64,000 nucleotides of DNA. It comes from Tissierella creatinini (GTDB lineage Bacteria > Bacillota > Clostridia > Tissierellales > Tissierellaceae). The position numbers and the translations under genes are program-made. Positions 26,406 to 34,889 of the stretch are shown here, piece after piece. The stretch covers positions 1-64,000 of the forward strand of contig SUSS01000004.1 in the NCBI GenBank assembly GCA_005046945.1, read 5' to 3'. How positions within the stretch are numbered: the first letter of the stretch is position 1; every line of letters begins with the position of its first letter. Under the pieces are notes generated by a model. The model ran no database searches. It saw only the letters and a list, made by a program, of their open reading frames with translations, and had not been told where the DNA came from.

Positions 26406-26633
26406 TTACAGCCACCTATTATTAACCATTTTTACGCTATAATCCTTGTCGCTAATGTTGCAATATGGACATCTTCTAATGCCATGAGCCTGATCCTTAA
26501 TAAATATTACGGGTTTGGAGCAATAAGGGCACCAGGACTGATTATCCTTTAATTTGATATAGGTAGGTATCTCCTTATCAGGTATATCATTTTTCGTATT
26601 TATAATATCGAACATGTCCAACTGTAAATCCAT
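26406..26633 (-). CDS. Small zinc-ribbon protein of unknown function
   Basis: The 75-residue product has two CPYC motifs (SWCPYCSKPVIF and RRCPYCNISDKD) about 20 residues apart, the layout of a four-cysteine zinc ribbon. The N-terminus contains DLQLDMFDI. The ATG at 26633 is preceded by AAGGAG at 8 bases and is preferred to an earlier in-frame ATG. I do not recognise the family; a nucleic-acid or protein-binding adaptor is possible. Confidence 0.7.
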   Translation of the reverse strand: MDLQLDMFDIINTKNDIPDKEIPTYIKLKDNQSWCPYCSKPVIFIKDQAHGIRRCPYCNISDKDYSVKMVNNRWL

Positions 26634-26773
26634 ATAAAGTCTCCTTAAGTATTCCAAAGTTGCATAGTAATGAAGGTAATTAACTTACCAAATATAGTAT
26701 ACCACAAAATTTACAAAATATATGTTGTAAGAAAATAAAACGGAAATGTTATATTAGCAGAGAAGAAACTCAT

Positions 26774-26800
26774 AAAAAATGCTATCTTCTCAGATAGCAT
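26774..26800 (-). terminator. Terminator of the universal stress protein pair
   Basis: ATGCTATCT / AGATAGCAT with a 4-base loop is followed by ATTTTTTATG on the minus strand. Confidence 0.85.
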
Positions 26801-26817
26801 CATCTATGGTTTCAATC

Positions 26818-27246
26818 TTATTTTACAATAAATACAGACACATCGGAATGGTTTACTACCTTATTGGATACGCTGCCAAGTAATGTTCTTGCGAATAGTC
26901 CTTGCCCTCTGGAGCCCATTATTATTGCATCATATCCTCCGCCCTCTGCTTCAAGTATTATCTCTTCCGCTGGATTACCCAGTCTAGTCTTAGTTTCTAC
27001 TTTACCGGTAAAATCTTTAAAAACATCTAACGCAGTTTTTAACATTGTCTCACTGTTAATTTTACTATTGTCCTGAACTTCTTGTATAACTTTCAAATTA
27101 GGTCGAACATCGCCATAGTTCGGAATTGGAGTAACTACATTTAGAATTGTAATTTCGCTGCCCATACACTCTGCGATTTTCTTAGCTTTATCCAGTGCCT
27201 TATTTGCACTATCGGACCCATCAATTGCTACAAGTATTTTTTTCAT
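26818..27246 (-). CDS. Universal stress protein, UspA family
   Basis: The 142-residue protein starts KKILVAIDGSDSANKALDKA and ends with the ATP-binding loop MGSRGQGLFARTLLGSVSNK (G-x2-G-x9-GS). It is an ATP-binding UspA of the MJ0577-like type, thought to act as a homodimer in stress survival. It lies 29 bp behind a paralogue and the pair probably forms one transcript. Confidence 0.92.
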   Translation of the reverse strand: MKKILVAIDGSDSANKALDKAKKIAECMGSEITILNVVTPIPNYGDVRPNLKVIQEVQDNSKINSETMLKTALDVFKDFTGKVETKTRLGNPAEEIILEAEGGGYDAIIMGSRGQGLFARTLLGSVSNKVVNHSDVSVFIVK

Positions 27247-27275
27247 TTTAAACCCTCCATTTATTATTATTTCTA

Positions 27276-27698
27276 CTATTTAACTATCAAAACCGAAGTC
27301 TTGATATGATGAACAACCTTATCGGAAACACTTCCTAGTAGAGCTCTTGAAAATGCTCCTCCTCCTCTACTTCCCATAACTAAGAGGTCAAATCCACCTT
27401 CTTCTGCAAATTTGATAATCTCATCTACAGCATCGCCAACTTTAGTTTCTGTAAATAATTTCCCGCTAAAGTCTTTGAAGACCTCTTTGGATTTTTTAAT
27501 TACTTCATCTCCACGGGCTAATGCATTTTTCTTAATCTCATTTGCAAGCTCTCTGTTATTAATGTAGACTGTGTCCCTTAAAGGATTAATAACATGTAGA
27601 ATTGTAACATCACTGCCTAGACCTTCAGCAATCTTTCTTGCTTTAAATAATGCTTTTTCCGAATACTTTGAACCATCTACTGCTACTAGAATTTTCAT
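27276..27698 (-). CDS. Universal stress protein, UspA family (paralogue)
   Basis: The 140-residue protein begins MKILVAVDGSKYSEKALFKA and has the ATP loop MGSRGGGAFSRALLGSVSDK. It is clearly related to the downstream copy and probably arose by tandem duplication. As first gene of the pair it has a GGAGG ribosome binding site. Confidence 0.92.
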   Translation of the reverse strand: MKILVAVDGSKYSEKALFKARKIAEGLGSDVTILHVINPLRDTVYINNRELANEIKKNALARGDEVIKKSKEVFKDFSGKLFTETKVGDAVDEIIKFAEEGGFDLLVMGSRGGGAFSRALLGSVSDKVVHHIKTSVLIVK

Positions 27699-27872
27699 AT
27701 TTAAAAGCCTCCTTCCTCACTAAATCAGTATGAATTTAAAATAATTTATATACTATGTATACCCACTTAATTTAAAAAAATATTAATATTTTAGGTATTT
27801 AAAGTATTTTCATGGCAATTTCATCATAAAACCTATATCTGTTTACAAAAGCTTCCATCTAAGCTAAACTAA

Positions 27873-27932
27873 AACTAGGTGAACATATCTCACCTAGTTA
27901 CAAGTTGTGAAGTAATTGCTATGTAATTACAA
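27873..27932. repeat. Two adjacent intergenic hairpins upstream of the M29 aminopeptidase gene
   Basis: The first, AACTAGGTGA / TCACCTAGTT (27873-27899), has 10-base arms. The second (27904-27932) contains GTAATTGCTATGTAATTAC and belongs to the dispersed AATTGCTATG(C/T)AATT family. Neither has a T-tract in the direction of a preceding gene. The rest of this intergenic stretch shows nothing else clear. Confidence 0.5.
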
Positions 27933-27969
27933 CCCTATTTAAATTACACTATATATTCGAGGTGATAAA

Positions 27970-29205
27970 ATGAACCATTTTCAATACAAACTTAATGAGT
28001 ATGCAAGATTAGCTGTGGATGTAGGGATAAACCTTCAAAAAGGACAGCCACTTGTGATTTCAGCTCCGGTAGAAGGTGCGGATTTCGTAAGACTTATTGC
28101 AAAAAATGCTTATCAATCTGGTGCCAGCGATGTTTATATCAATTGGAGTGATGGAGACTTAATCAAACTCAAGTACGAAAATGCTCCAATGTCAGTATTT
28201 GAGAACTTCCCAAAGTGGAAATGCGATGCAATGGTTGACTATGCCGAGAAGGGAGCAGGATTTATTTCAATACATGCCGATGATCCTGAACTGCTAAAGG
28301 ATATAGACCCAAATAAAATAGCTGCTGCTAACAAATCTGCAGGGCTCGGAATGAAACCATTTAGAAAATACACTATGAATGATATAAATTCATGGTGCGT
28401 TATAGCCATACCAACAAAGGGATGGGCTCAGAGGGTATTTAAGAATCTAAGTGAAGATGAAGCTGTAGAAAAACTTTGGGAAGCGATTTTTAAGGCTACT
28501 AGAATGGATTTGGAAAATCCTGTTCAAGCTTGGAAAGACCATATAAATAACTTAGAAGAAAAAGTAGATTACCTAAATGATAAAAGATTTAAGAACCTTC
28601 ATTATACTTCATCAAATGGTACTGATTTAAAAGTTGAATTACCCAAGAATCACAAGTGGGCAGGGGGAGGAGGAAAGAATGCAAAAGGCACTTTCTTTGT
28701 AGCAAATATGCCTACAGAAGAGGTCTATACTCTACCTCATAAGAATGGGGTGAATGGTATAGTATATAGCACAAAACCATTAAATTACAGCGGAAGCTTG
28801 ATTGATGATTTTAAAGTAGTTTTTAAAGACGGTAAAGTGGTGAACTTTGAAGCTAAAGTAGGTCAGGAAATATTAAAGGATTTACTAGATATAGATGAGG
28901 GAGCAAAACATCTCGGAGAGGTAGCTTTAGTTCCTCATAGTTCCCCAATCTCAAAGGCAAATATAGTATTCTTCAATACCTTGTTCGATGAAAATGCCTC
29001 CTGCCATCTAGCTTTTGGTAAAGCTTACCCTACAAACTTAAAAGATGGAGAAAACATGACGGATGAGGAGCTTGAAAAGGCAGGAGTTAACAACTCCCTA
29101 GCCCATGAGGATTTTATGATAGGCTCAAGTGATTTATCTATTGTTGGAACTACTCATAAGGGAGAGCAGATTCAAATTTTCAAAGATGGAGAATGGGCAA
29201 TATAG
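27970..29205 (+). CDS. M29-family (AmpS/PepS-type) metallo-aminopeptidase
   Basis: The 411-residue cytosolic enzyme removes N-terminal amino acids from peptides using two divalent metals. Family features visible are the C-terminal metal-ligand region with ASCHLAFGKAYP and NNSLAHEDFMIGSSDL, and the C-terminal KGEQIQIFKDGEWAI. The N-terminal domain (GINLQKGQPLVISAP) is also typical. The start has GAGGTG 6 bases upstream. It is a single-gene unit with its own terminator. Confidence 0.93.
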   Translation: MNHFQYKLNEYARLAVDVGINLQKGQPLVISAPVEGADFVRLIAKNAYQSGASDVYINWSDGDLIKLKYENAPMSVFENFPKWKCDAMVDYAEKGAGFISIHADDPELLKDIDPNKIAAANKSAGLGMKPFRKYTMNDINSWCVIAIPTKGWAQRVFKNLSEDEAVEKLWEAIFKATRMDLENPVQAWKDHINNLEEKVDYLNDKRFKNLHYTSSNGTDLKVELPKNHKWAGGGGKNAKGTFFVANMPTEEVYTLPHKNGVNGIVYSTKPLNYSGSLIDDFKVVFKDGKVVNFEAKVGQEILKDLLDIDEGAKHLGEVALVPHSSPISKANIVFFNTLFDENASCHLAFGKAYPTNLKDGENMTDEELEKAGVNNSLAHEDFMIGSSDLSIVGTTHKGEQIQIFKDGEWAI

Positions 29206-29231
29206 CATCATGAAGATCTACAGATAAATTT

Positions 29232-29266
29232 AGGTCCGTAATAAATAATTACGGACCTTTAATTTT
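29232..29266 (+). terminator. Terminator of the M29 aminopeptidase gene
   Basis: AGGTCCGTAAT / ATTACGGACCT with a 5-base loop and TTTAATTTT tail. Confidence 0.85.
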
Positions 29267-29279
29267 GTAAATCTAGCAA

Positions 29280-30677
29280 CTAAATTGGGTGGGTTTGAAA
29301 CTCATCATCTAGGAGTTCACTTGATATACGGTACTTTTTTGCTTGCCTTTGTTTAAAGAATTCAATAGCTACTTGAGGGAATAAGGAGTAGCTCAGCACA
29401 TCTTCTTCCTGCTCAAGGTATTCTTTAATTTCTTCTCTAGAATTATTTAATTGTGGACTTAGAAGGTCAGCCGGTCTTCCGGAGAATACTTCCTCATCGC
29501 CAATTATCTTTAATTTAATTTCATCTGATATTTTTACTGCAGGTTTTCCATAAAGACCCTTAACATAGTTTTTGGCCTCTACAGGAATCATCTTATATCT
29601 TTCACCTAGAAGCACATTAAATACTGCCTGGGTTCCTACCATTTGACTCATAGGAGTAACTAATGGGGGGTAACCAAAGTCCTCCCTTACTCTTGGCACT
29701 TCTTTAAGAACTTCTTGAAAGAGTTCTTCTTTGCCTTGCATCTTCAATTGACTTACTAAATTAGAAAGCATTCCGCCGGGAACCTGATATTTTAATGTAT
29801 TGACATCTACATTCAGAACTTTAATATCCAATAACCCTTTGGCGATGTATTTATCCCTTAAATCCATGAAATAGCCGCTAACTTCCAATAGAAGGTCTTT
29901 ATCTAAATCCGCCTCATATGGCGATTCACTTAATGCTGCTGCCATTGGTTCTGTTGCCGGTTGACTAGTTCCGTTTCCAAGTGGAGATATTGCTGTATCG
30001 ATGATATCTACGCCTGCTTCTATGGCCTTTAAATATGTCTGGTTTGCAACTCCGCTTGTGAAGTGAGAATGCAATTCTAAAGGCACATTTATTACCTTCT
30101 TAATCTCAGTAACTAGCTCATAAGCCGGATATGGCAAGAGAATCCCTGACATATCCTTTATACAAATTGAGTCTGCACCCATTTTCTCCATTTCCATAGC
30201 CAAATTGACATAGTACTTAGTATTATGTACGGGACTCGTAGTATAACAAATAGCAGCTTGAGCATGGCCACCATATTTTTTAGTAGCATCAAGTGCTGTC
30301 TTAATATTTCTTAAATCGTTAAGAGCATCGAAAATCCTTACTATATCGATTCCATTCTTAATCGATAATCTGACAAACTCATCTACAATATCATCCGGAT
30401 AATGCTTATACCCAAGCAGATTTTGACCCCTCAATAGCATCTGTAACTTAGTATTCTTTAATACCTTCCTAAGAGCCCTTAATCTCTCCCATGGATCCTC
30501 ATTAAGGAACCTTAGGCAGCTATCAAATGTAGCACCACCCCAAACTTCAAGAGCATGATATCCTACTTTATCCATCTTTTCAGCAATTGGGAGCATATCT
30601 TCAATACCCATTCTGGTTGCAATCAAGGACTGATGTGCATCTCTAAATGCTGTTTCAGTAAATTTTACCTTTGTCAT
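29280..30677 (-). CDS. Carboxyltransferase subunit of pyruvate carboxylase/oxaloacetate decarboxylase type, no biotin domain
   Basis: The protein starts KFTETAFRDAHQSLIATRMG, the hallmark of the PycB/OadA carboxyltransferase TIM barrel, with metal and pyruvate site residues in SICIKDMSGILLPYP and LELHSHFTSGVANQTYLKA. Residues about 300-465 form the conserved carboxylase domain. At 465 residues it stops before any biotinyl-lysine (MKM) domain, so the carrier must be a separate protein. No such gene is adjacent. It interconverts pyruvate and oxaloacetate via carboxybiotin; whether it serves a sodium-pumping decarboxylase or a two-subunit carboxylase cannot be decided here. Confidence 0.85.
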   Translation of the reverse strand: MTKVKFTETAFRDAHQSLIATRMGIEDMLPIAEKMDKVGYHALEVWGGATFDSCLRFLNEDPWERLRALRKVLKNTKLQMLLRGQNLLGYKHYPDDIVDEFVRLSIKNGIDIVRIFDALNDLRNIKTALDATKKYGGHAQAAICYTTSPVHNTKYYVNLAMEMEKMGADSICIKDMSGILLPYPAYELVTEIKKVINVPLELHSHFTSGVANQTYLKAIEAGVDIIDTAISPLGNGTSQPATEPMAAALSESPYEADLDKDLLLEVSGYFMDLRDKYIAKGLLDIKVLNVDVNTLKYQVPGGMLSNLVSQLKMQGKEELFQEVLKEVPRVREDFGYPPLVTPMSQMVGTQAVFNVLLGERYKMIPVEAKNYVKGLYGKPAVKISDEIKLKIIGDEEVFSGRPADLLSPQLNNSREEIKEYLEQEEDVLSYSLFPQVAIEFFKQRQAKKYRISSELLDDEFQTHPI

Positions 30678-30729
30678 GAAAAACTCCTTTCAATATGCAT
30701 TTGTTTAAACCTCGTTATATACCTTAAAT

Positions 30730-30760
30730 AAATCAAGCCACAAGAATAGTGGCTTGATTT
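30730..30760 (-). terminator. Terminator of the FMN reductase gene
   Basis: AAATCAAGCCAC / GTGGCTTGATTT with a 7-base loop, followed by TATTTAAG on the minus strand. Confidence 0.75.
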
Positions 30761-30774
30761 ATACTTATGCATCC

Positions 30775-31320
30775 TTAACAATAAATCTGTTTTGACCAAG
30801 CTAGAAAACCATCTACAACCTTATCCAGATATTTTATGGTTCTCTGGTTTGCATAATCCCCAGATTCATCAAAATCATTCTGTACATTTGGGATTAAGAC
30901 ATGGTTTCCCGGAAGGGTTAGAGCCGCAACACCAGGTGCGTTTAATATCTGATGAAGTTGACCTTGCATCCTAGCGGTTCCCACATTTCCATCTGAGGCT
31001 CCCACCATAAATACAGGCTTTTTCACAAGCACCCTATCCCCTCTGGAGCACCAGTCTAGTGCATTTTTTAATCCTCCCGGTATTGAATGATTGTACTCCG
31101 GACTGACTATCAGAATCCCTTCAGCATTTCTTATTTTTTCCTTAAATTCTTTAACTGCTTCAGGAGGATCATCTTCCATATCTACATTAAACAAGGGAAG
31201 GTTGTTCAAATATAGAATGTCCATATCCAGCTTTCCTCTATATCTTTCTTGCATAAATAGGGCAATTCTTTTATTATATGAATCCTTTCTTAAGCTTCCT
31301 ACAATTGTTACTATTTGCAT
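30775..31320 (-). CDS. NADPH-dependent FMN reductase family flavoprotein
   Basis: The 181-residue flavodoxin-fold protein has the FMN phosphate loop GSLRKDSYNKRIA and the motif SPEYNHSIPGGLKNALDW typical of the family (YieF/ChrR, azoreductase, NADPH-FMN reductases). It likely reduces quinones, azo compounds or metals with NAD(P)H. The ATG at 31320 follows GGAG by 8 bases; an earlier in-frame start is weaker. It is monocistronic. Confidence 0.88.
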   Translation of the reverse strand: MQIVTIVGSLRKDSYNKRIALFMQERYRGKLDMDILYLNNLPLFNVDMEDDPPEAVKEFKEKIRNAEGILIVSPEYNHSIPGGLKNALDWCSRGDRVLVKKPVFMVGASDGNVGTARMQGQLHQILNAPGVAALTLPGNHVLIPNVQNDFDESGDYANQRTIKYLDKVVDGFLAWSKQIYC

Positions 31321-31414
31321 AAACTCATCTCCATTTTTCTTCAAGGATTATTTAAACATTATCTCGCTTTAATGTACTTTTACCCAAGGTAGATTAAAAA
31401 TCACAATTGCCATT

Positions 31415-32266
31415 CTAATCAGGACTATTCAATTTTTCTTCAACATATGTTGGGAGTAAAAACGCCCCTAAATGTATTCCAGAATTATAGTACTTGGTCT
31501 TTAGGCCTAGAGACTCCCATTTATCCTTACGGTGGTCCTTTATTGGGTCAAGCCCCTTACTTGCAAACCCAAACAGCCAATGTCCTGATGCATAGGTTGG
31601 CATGTGGAACTGATAGACCTTACAAACATCGAAGATGGATTTAAGTTTTACATGGGCCTTCTTCATTTCCTTAGCATAGTTTTCAAAGTAGGGACTTTCA
31701 TGTTGATTTATTAGGATTCCATTTTCATTTAAGGCATTATAGCAATCATTATAAAAGTCTTTAGTAAATAAGCCTTCTCCAGGGCCTATTGGGTCTGTGG
31801 AATCGACCAAAATCAAGTCATAATAGGAGGTGTTTTTCTTAACAAAAGCCACTCCATCCTCAAAATATGTTTTTACCCTAGGGTCGTCAAAGCCGCAGGC
31901 TGTCTGAGGCAGATACTTTTGACAAAGCCTTACTACCCTTTCATCTATATCTACTAGATGTATAGTCTCTATACTCTTATATCTGGACAATTCCCTAACT
32001 GTTCCTCCATCTCCACCCCCAATAACCAGTACCTTCTTTATATCTGGATTTACAGCCATTGGAACATGAACTATCATATCATGGTATATAAATTCATCCT
32101 TTTCATTTACCATCATTAGACCGTCAAGGGTAAAAAACCTCCCGAAATCGTAGGATTCGAAAAAAGCTATTTTCTGAAAAGGAGTTTGTTCCGAATAGAT
32201 TTGCTCTTTAACCTTTATAGAAAATTTGCAGGTTTCTGTATTTTTTTCTGAAAACCAAAGTTCCAT
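31415..32266 (-). CDS. speE: Spermidine synthase SpeE
   Basis: SpeE transfers the aminopropyl group from decarboxylated SAM to putrescine. The 283-residue protein has the nucleotide-binding motif VLVIGGGDGGTVRE, the catalytic region LVDSTDPIGPGEGLF and the gate region HESPYF. Its ATG directly follows the speD stop codon (TAA-ATG), so the two are translationally coupled and supply substrate in sequence. Confidence 0.95.
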   Translation of the reverse strand: MELWFSEKNTETCKFSIKVKEQIYSEQTPFQKIAFFESYDFGRFFTLDGLMMVNEKDEFIYHDMIVHVPMAVNPDIKKVLVIGGGDGGTVRELSRYKSIETIHLVDIDERVVRLCQKYLPQTACGFDDPRVKTYFEDGVAFVKKNTSYYDLILVDSTDPIGPGEGLFTKDFYNDCYNALNENGILINQHESPYFENYAKEMKKAHVKLKSIFDVCKVYQFHMPTYASGHWLFGFASKGLDPIKDHRKDKWESLGLKTKYYNSGIHLGAFLLPTYVEEKLNSPD

Positions 32267-33076
32267 TTAAGTATCACTCCTATCAAAGTTTCTTCCATAA
32301 TAAATCTCATGCATTTCTTGATTAAGTTTGGCAATAATTTTGTTTCTTTCTTCATCTTCTAAATCTGCTGCATTCATTTCAAATAGATAGTTATCTAAAT
32401 CTAATTCCTTTAAAATCATCTTTGTATGAAATACGTTCTCTTGATATACATTTACATCTATAGAATTATACATATCTAAATTCTTCTTAGAAATAAAATC
32501 CTGAATTGAATGGATATTATGGTCTTTAAAGTGTTTATTCCCATCTACATCTCTGGTAAATCCTCTTATTCTATAATCACATATTATTATATCGGAATCG
32601 AAGTTCTCTATAAGGTAATCTAAGGCTTTCAATGGTGAAATCTGGCCGCATGTTGAAACATCTACATCTACTCTAAAAGTCATAATCCCTTGATCTGGAT
32701 GGTATTCCGGATAAGTATGGACTGTTATATGACTCTTGTCCAAGTGGCCCATTACATTACGAGGTGTAGTAACTATTTCTCCTATATTACAGGAAGGGTC
32801 TACGCAAACTATGGGAAGAGCTTCCTCTGTAATCAAGAGGTTAACACTAGCTCCTTGCGGCTCATAATCTTGCTTAGCAATATTCAATAGATTTGCACCT
32901 ATAATCTTAGTAATATCCTTCAATATCTCAGTTAGCCTTGCTGAGTTATATTGCTCATCTATGTACTGGATATACTGCTCCTTTTGTTCATCAGTTACAG
33001 CATAGCATACATCATAAATATTAAAGCTTAAAGTCTTTGTTAAGTTATTAAAACCATATAATTTTAACTTTCCCAA
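32267..33076 (-). CDS. speD: S-adenosylmethionine decarboxylase proenzyme SpeD (E. coli-like class)
   Basis: The enzyme makes the aminopropyl donor for SpeE. The 269-residue length and the sequence around the self-cleavage serine ([16 protein letters not shown]) place it in the longer bacterial SpeD class, which processes itself to create a pyruvoyl cofactor. The catalytic cysteine is probably in [11 protein letters not shown]. Translation starts at TTG, with AAAGGA 8 bases upstream. Confidence 0.93.
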   Translation of the reverse strand: MGKLKLYGFNNLTKTLSFNIYDVCYAVTDEQKEQYIQYIDEQYNSARLTEILKDITKIIGANLLNIAKQDYEPQGASVNLLITEEALPIVCVDPSCNIGEIVTTPRNVMGHLDKSHITVHTYPEYHPDQGIMTFRVDVDVSTCGQISPLKALDYLIENFDSDIIICDYRIRGFTRDVDGNKHFKDHNIHSIQDFISKKNLDMYNSIDVNVYQENVFHTKMILKELDLDNYLFEMNAADLEDEERNKIIAKLNQEMHEIYYGRNFDRSDT

Positions 33077-33143
33077 TTTTAAATTCCTTTCATAATTGAT
33101 TGTTTTTATCTCTTCCTGTCATTATACCATCATATAATCCTCT

Positions 33144-34121
33144 TTAAAACCATCCTTTTTTTCTGAAAAACCTTATCATTATGGCTATAATAATAGCTGA
33201 AATCACCCAAAATCCTAAATATCCATATTTCCAATTTAGCTCAGGAAAATACTTAAAATTCATACCATAAACACCTGCTAAAAAAGTAAGAGGTATAAAT
33301 ATGGTTGAAAATATGGTTAAAACCTTCATAACTTCATTGGTCTTATTGCCAATGCTTGAAAGGTATGAATCCAGCATATTAGAGCATATATCCCTATAGG
33401 TTTCAACTAAATCTATTATCTCAACTATCTGGTCACTTACATCCCTTAAATAATAAATAGTTCTACCATCGATTAAATCAAACTTATCCTTAGCTAAGCT
33501 TCCGGCTACATTTCTCATATGGTAGAGAAGAGACCTCATATTAATCAATTGCCTTTTAATGGAATATACCCGTTTTAAAAACTCCTTATTAGGATTATCG
33601 AGAAGATAATCTTCCAGATCATCTATTTCTTCTCCAATGATTTCTATAGTATTAAAATAATTGTCTACGATAGCATCTAAAAGAAAGTACAACAAATCAT
33701 CCGGGCCATTTTTCCTTAGTCCAACCATATCTTCGATGGATTCGTTCAAGCCTTTATATACATCTGATTCAATCTCAGAGAAAGAAATGAGTTTGTCCTT
33801 AAACAATATGAAGGAAATCTGATTAGTTTTTAGCTCATATTCTATAAACACGGTAGTCTTTACTATTAAGAACAAATAATCGTCATAATCAATAATCTTA
33901 GGATTTAGTTCAGTGTTCATAATATCCTTTAGCACAAGCCTATGAAGATTAAATTTTTCACCAATATCCTCTAATAGCTTGTCATCATAAGGACCCATTA
34001 TATCTAGCCACTTATTGCCCGGCTCAGTAAAGTCAGGTAACTTATCTAAATCATTTATATCTTCTATCTGGAAATTACTATTATCATATCTAGTATATAT
34101 AATCCTTCTAACTTCTCCCAT
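33144..34121 (-). CDS. corA: CorA magnesium/cobalt channel
   Basis: The 325-residue protein has a large cytosolic N-terminal funnel domain, a long coiled stalk helix (about residues 190-270) and two C-terminal membrane helices. The ion-selectivity motif YGMNF lies between the helices, followed by the usual basic tail (RFFRKKGWF). It forms a pentameric Mg2+ uptake channel. GAGGTGG precedes the start. I see no Mg2+ riboswitch upstream. Confidence 0.95.
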   Translation of the reverse strand: MGEVRRIIYTRYDNSNFQIEDINDLDKLPDFTEPGNKWLDIMGPYDDKLLEDIGEKFNLHRLVLKDIMNTELNPKIIDYDDYLFLIVKTTVFIEYELKTNQISFILFKDKLISFSEIESDVYKGLNESIEDMVGLRKNGPDDLLYFLLDAIVDNYFNTIEIIGEEIDDLEDYLLDNPNKEFLKRVYSIKRQLINMRSLLYHMRNVAGSLAKDKFDLIDGRTIYYLRDVSDQIVEIIDLVETYRDICSNMLDSYLSSIGNKTNEVMKVLTIFSTIFIPLTFLAGVYGMNFKYFPELNWKYGYLGFWVISAIIIAIMIRFFRKKGWF

Positions 34122-34200
34122 CTTTCCACCTCGGATAAATCTAGTATACCCTAATTATACTATAACTAGGTAAATATGATAGAGGATATTCTTAATTTAA

Positions 34201-34224
34201 AAAGGCTCTCAATTGAGAGCCTTT
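34201..34224 (-). terminator. Terminator of the orphan ECF S-component gene
   Basis: AAAGGCTCTC / GAGAGCCTTT with an AATT loop begins at the stop codon and is followed by TTTAAATT on the minus strand. Confidence 0.8.
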
Positions 34225-34727
34225 TAGAATGCAAACATTCCTTTTTGAACTTTTGATAAAGCCTTATATAATAAAACTGCAGTTACTGCTCCAAACAATC
34301 CTTGCATTAAGTTGCCAGGAATTCCCACAAGGGCTGCCTGGGCACCATACATGAAAGTTTCAGCTATATAGTAACCAAGTGCCATCCAGATTCCACCTAT
34401 GGCTGTTGCAAATAATGGATATCTTTTACCAATTCTAGTTTCAAGGATTGCTCCTGCTATAAATCCCTCTAAACCTTTAACAACCAGAGTTATAGGTGCA
34501 TAATGAGTATATCCAAGTAATATATCAGCAAGAGAAGACCCTAGCCCCCCCACTACTAGACCTCCCCTTTTGCCCAACATCATTGCTGCTATAAATACTA
34601 CCATATCCCCTAAATTAAGGTAGCCATTGGTAGACGGTGTAGGTATGTGAACAATCATTGTCATTATAGTGGTCATGGCAATTAGCACAGCTGTCTTTAT
34701 CATTGCTAATAATTTTTTATTTTTCAT
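34224..34727 (-). CDS. ECF transporter S component, substrate unknown
   Basis: This 167-residue, six-helix protein has the motif TNGYLNLGDMVVFIAAMMLG and the AxxxA-type N-terminal helix (LIAMTTIMTMIVHIP) of S components in the riboflavin-type ECF group. It would bind a vitamin or precursor and share a general EcfAAT module encoded elsewhere. No riboswitch is visible. A 12-bp perfect palindrome in its leader may be the binding site of a regulator. The vitamin cannot be named from sequence. Confidence 0.82.
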   Translation of the reverse strand: MKNKKLLAMIKTAVLIAMTTIMTMIVHIPTPSTNGYLNLGDMVVFIAAMMLGKRGGLVVGGLGSSLADILLGYTHYAPITLVVKGLEGFIAGAILETRIGKRYPLFATAIGGIWMALGYYIAETFMYGAQAALVGIPGNLMQGLFGAVTAVLLYKALSKVQKGMFAF

Positions 34728-34746
34728 TATATCATCCCCTTTAAAG

Positions 34747-34819
34747 TGTACTAGTACAATTTATTCACTTACGGCAATTGTATCTATTAAATCATAACAC
34801 TTTTCCATCTGTATTGCAA
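34747..34819 (-). promoter_or_regulatory. Promoter and palindromic operator candidate of the S-component gene
   Basis: TTGCAA (34814-34819) and TATGAT (34791-34796) are 17 bp apart. TGTACTAGTACA (34747-34758), a perfect palindrome, lies in the leader and could be a GntR- or similar repressor site. Confidence 0.55.
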
Positions 34820-34840
34820 TATATTTTATACAGTTTTCAA

Positions 34841-34885
34841 CACAAAAAACCCTGACAATTTTATAAACTGTCAGGGTTTTTTGTG
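34841..34885 (-). terminator. Terminator of the MATE transporter gene
   Basis: Perfect 17-base arms (CACAAAAAACCCTGACA / TGTCAGGGTTTTTTGTG) enclose an 11-base loop. Confidence 0.88.
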
Positions 34886-34889
34886 TTTA

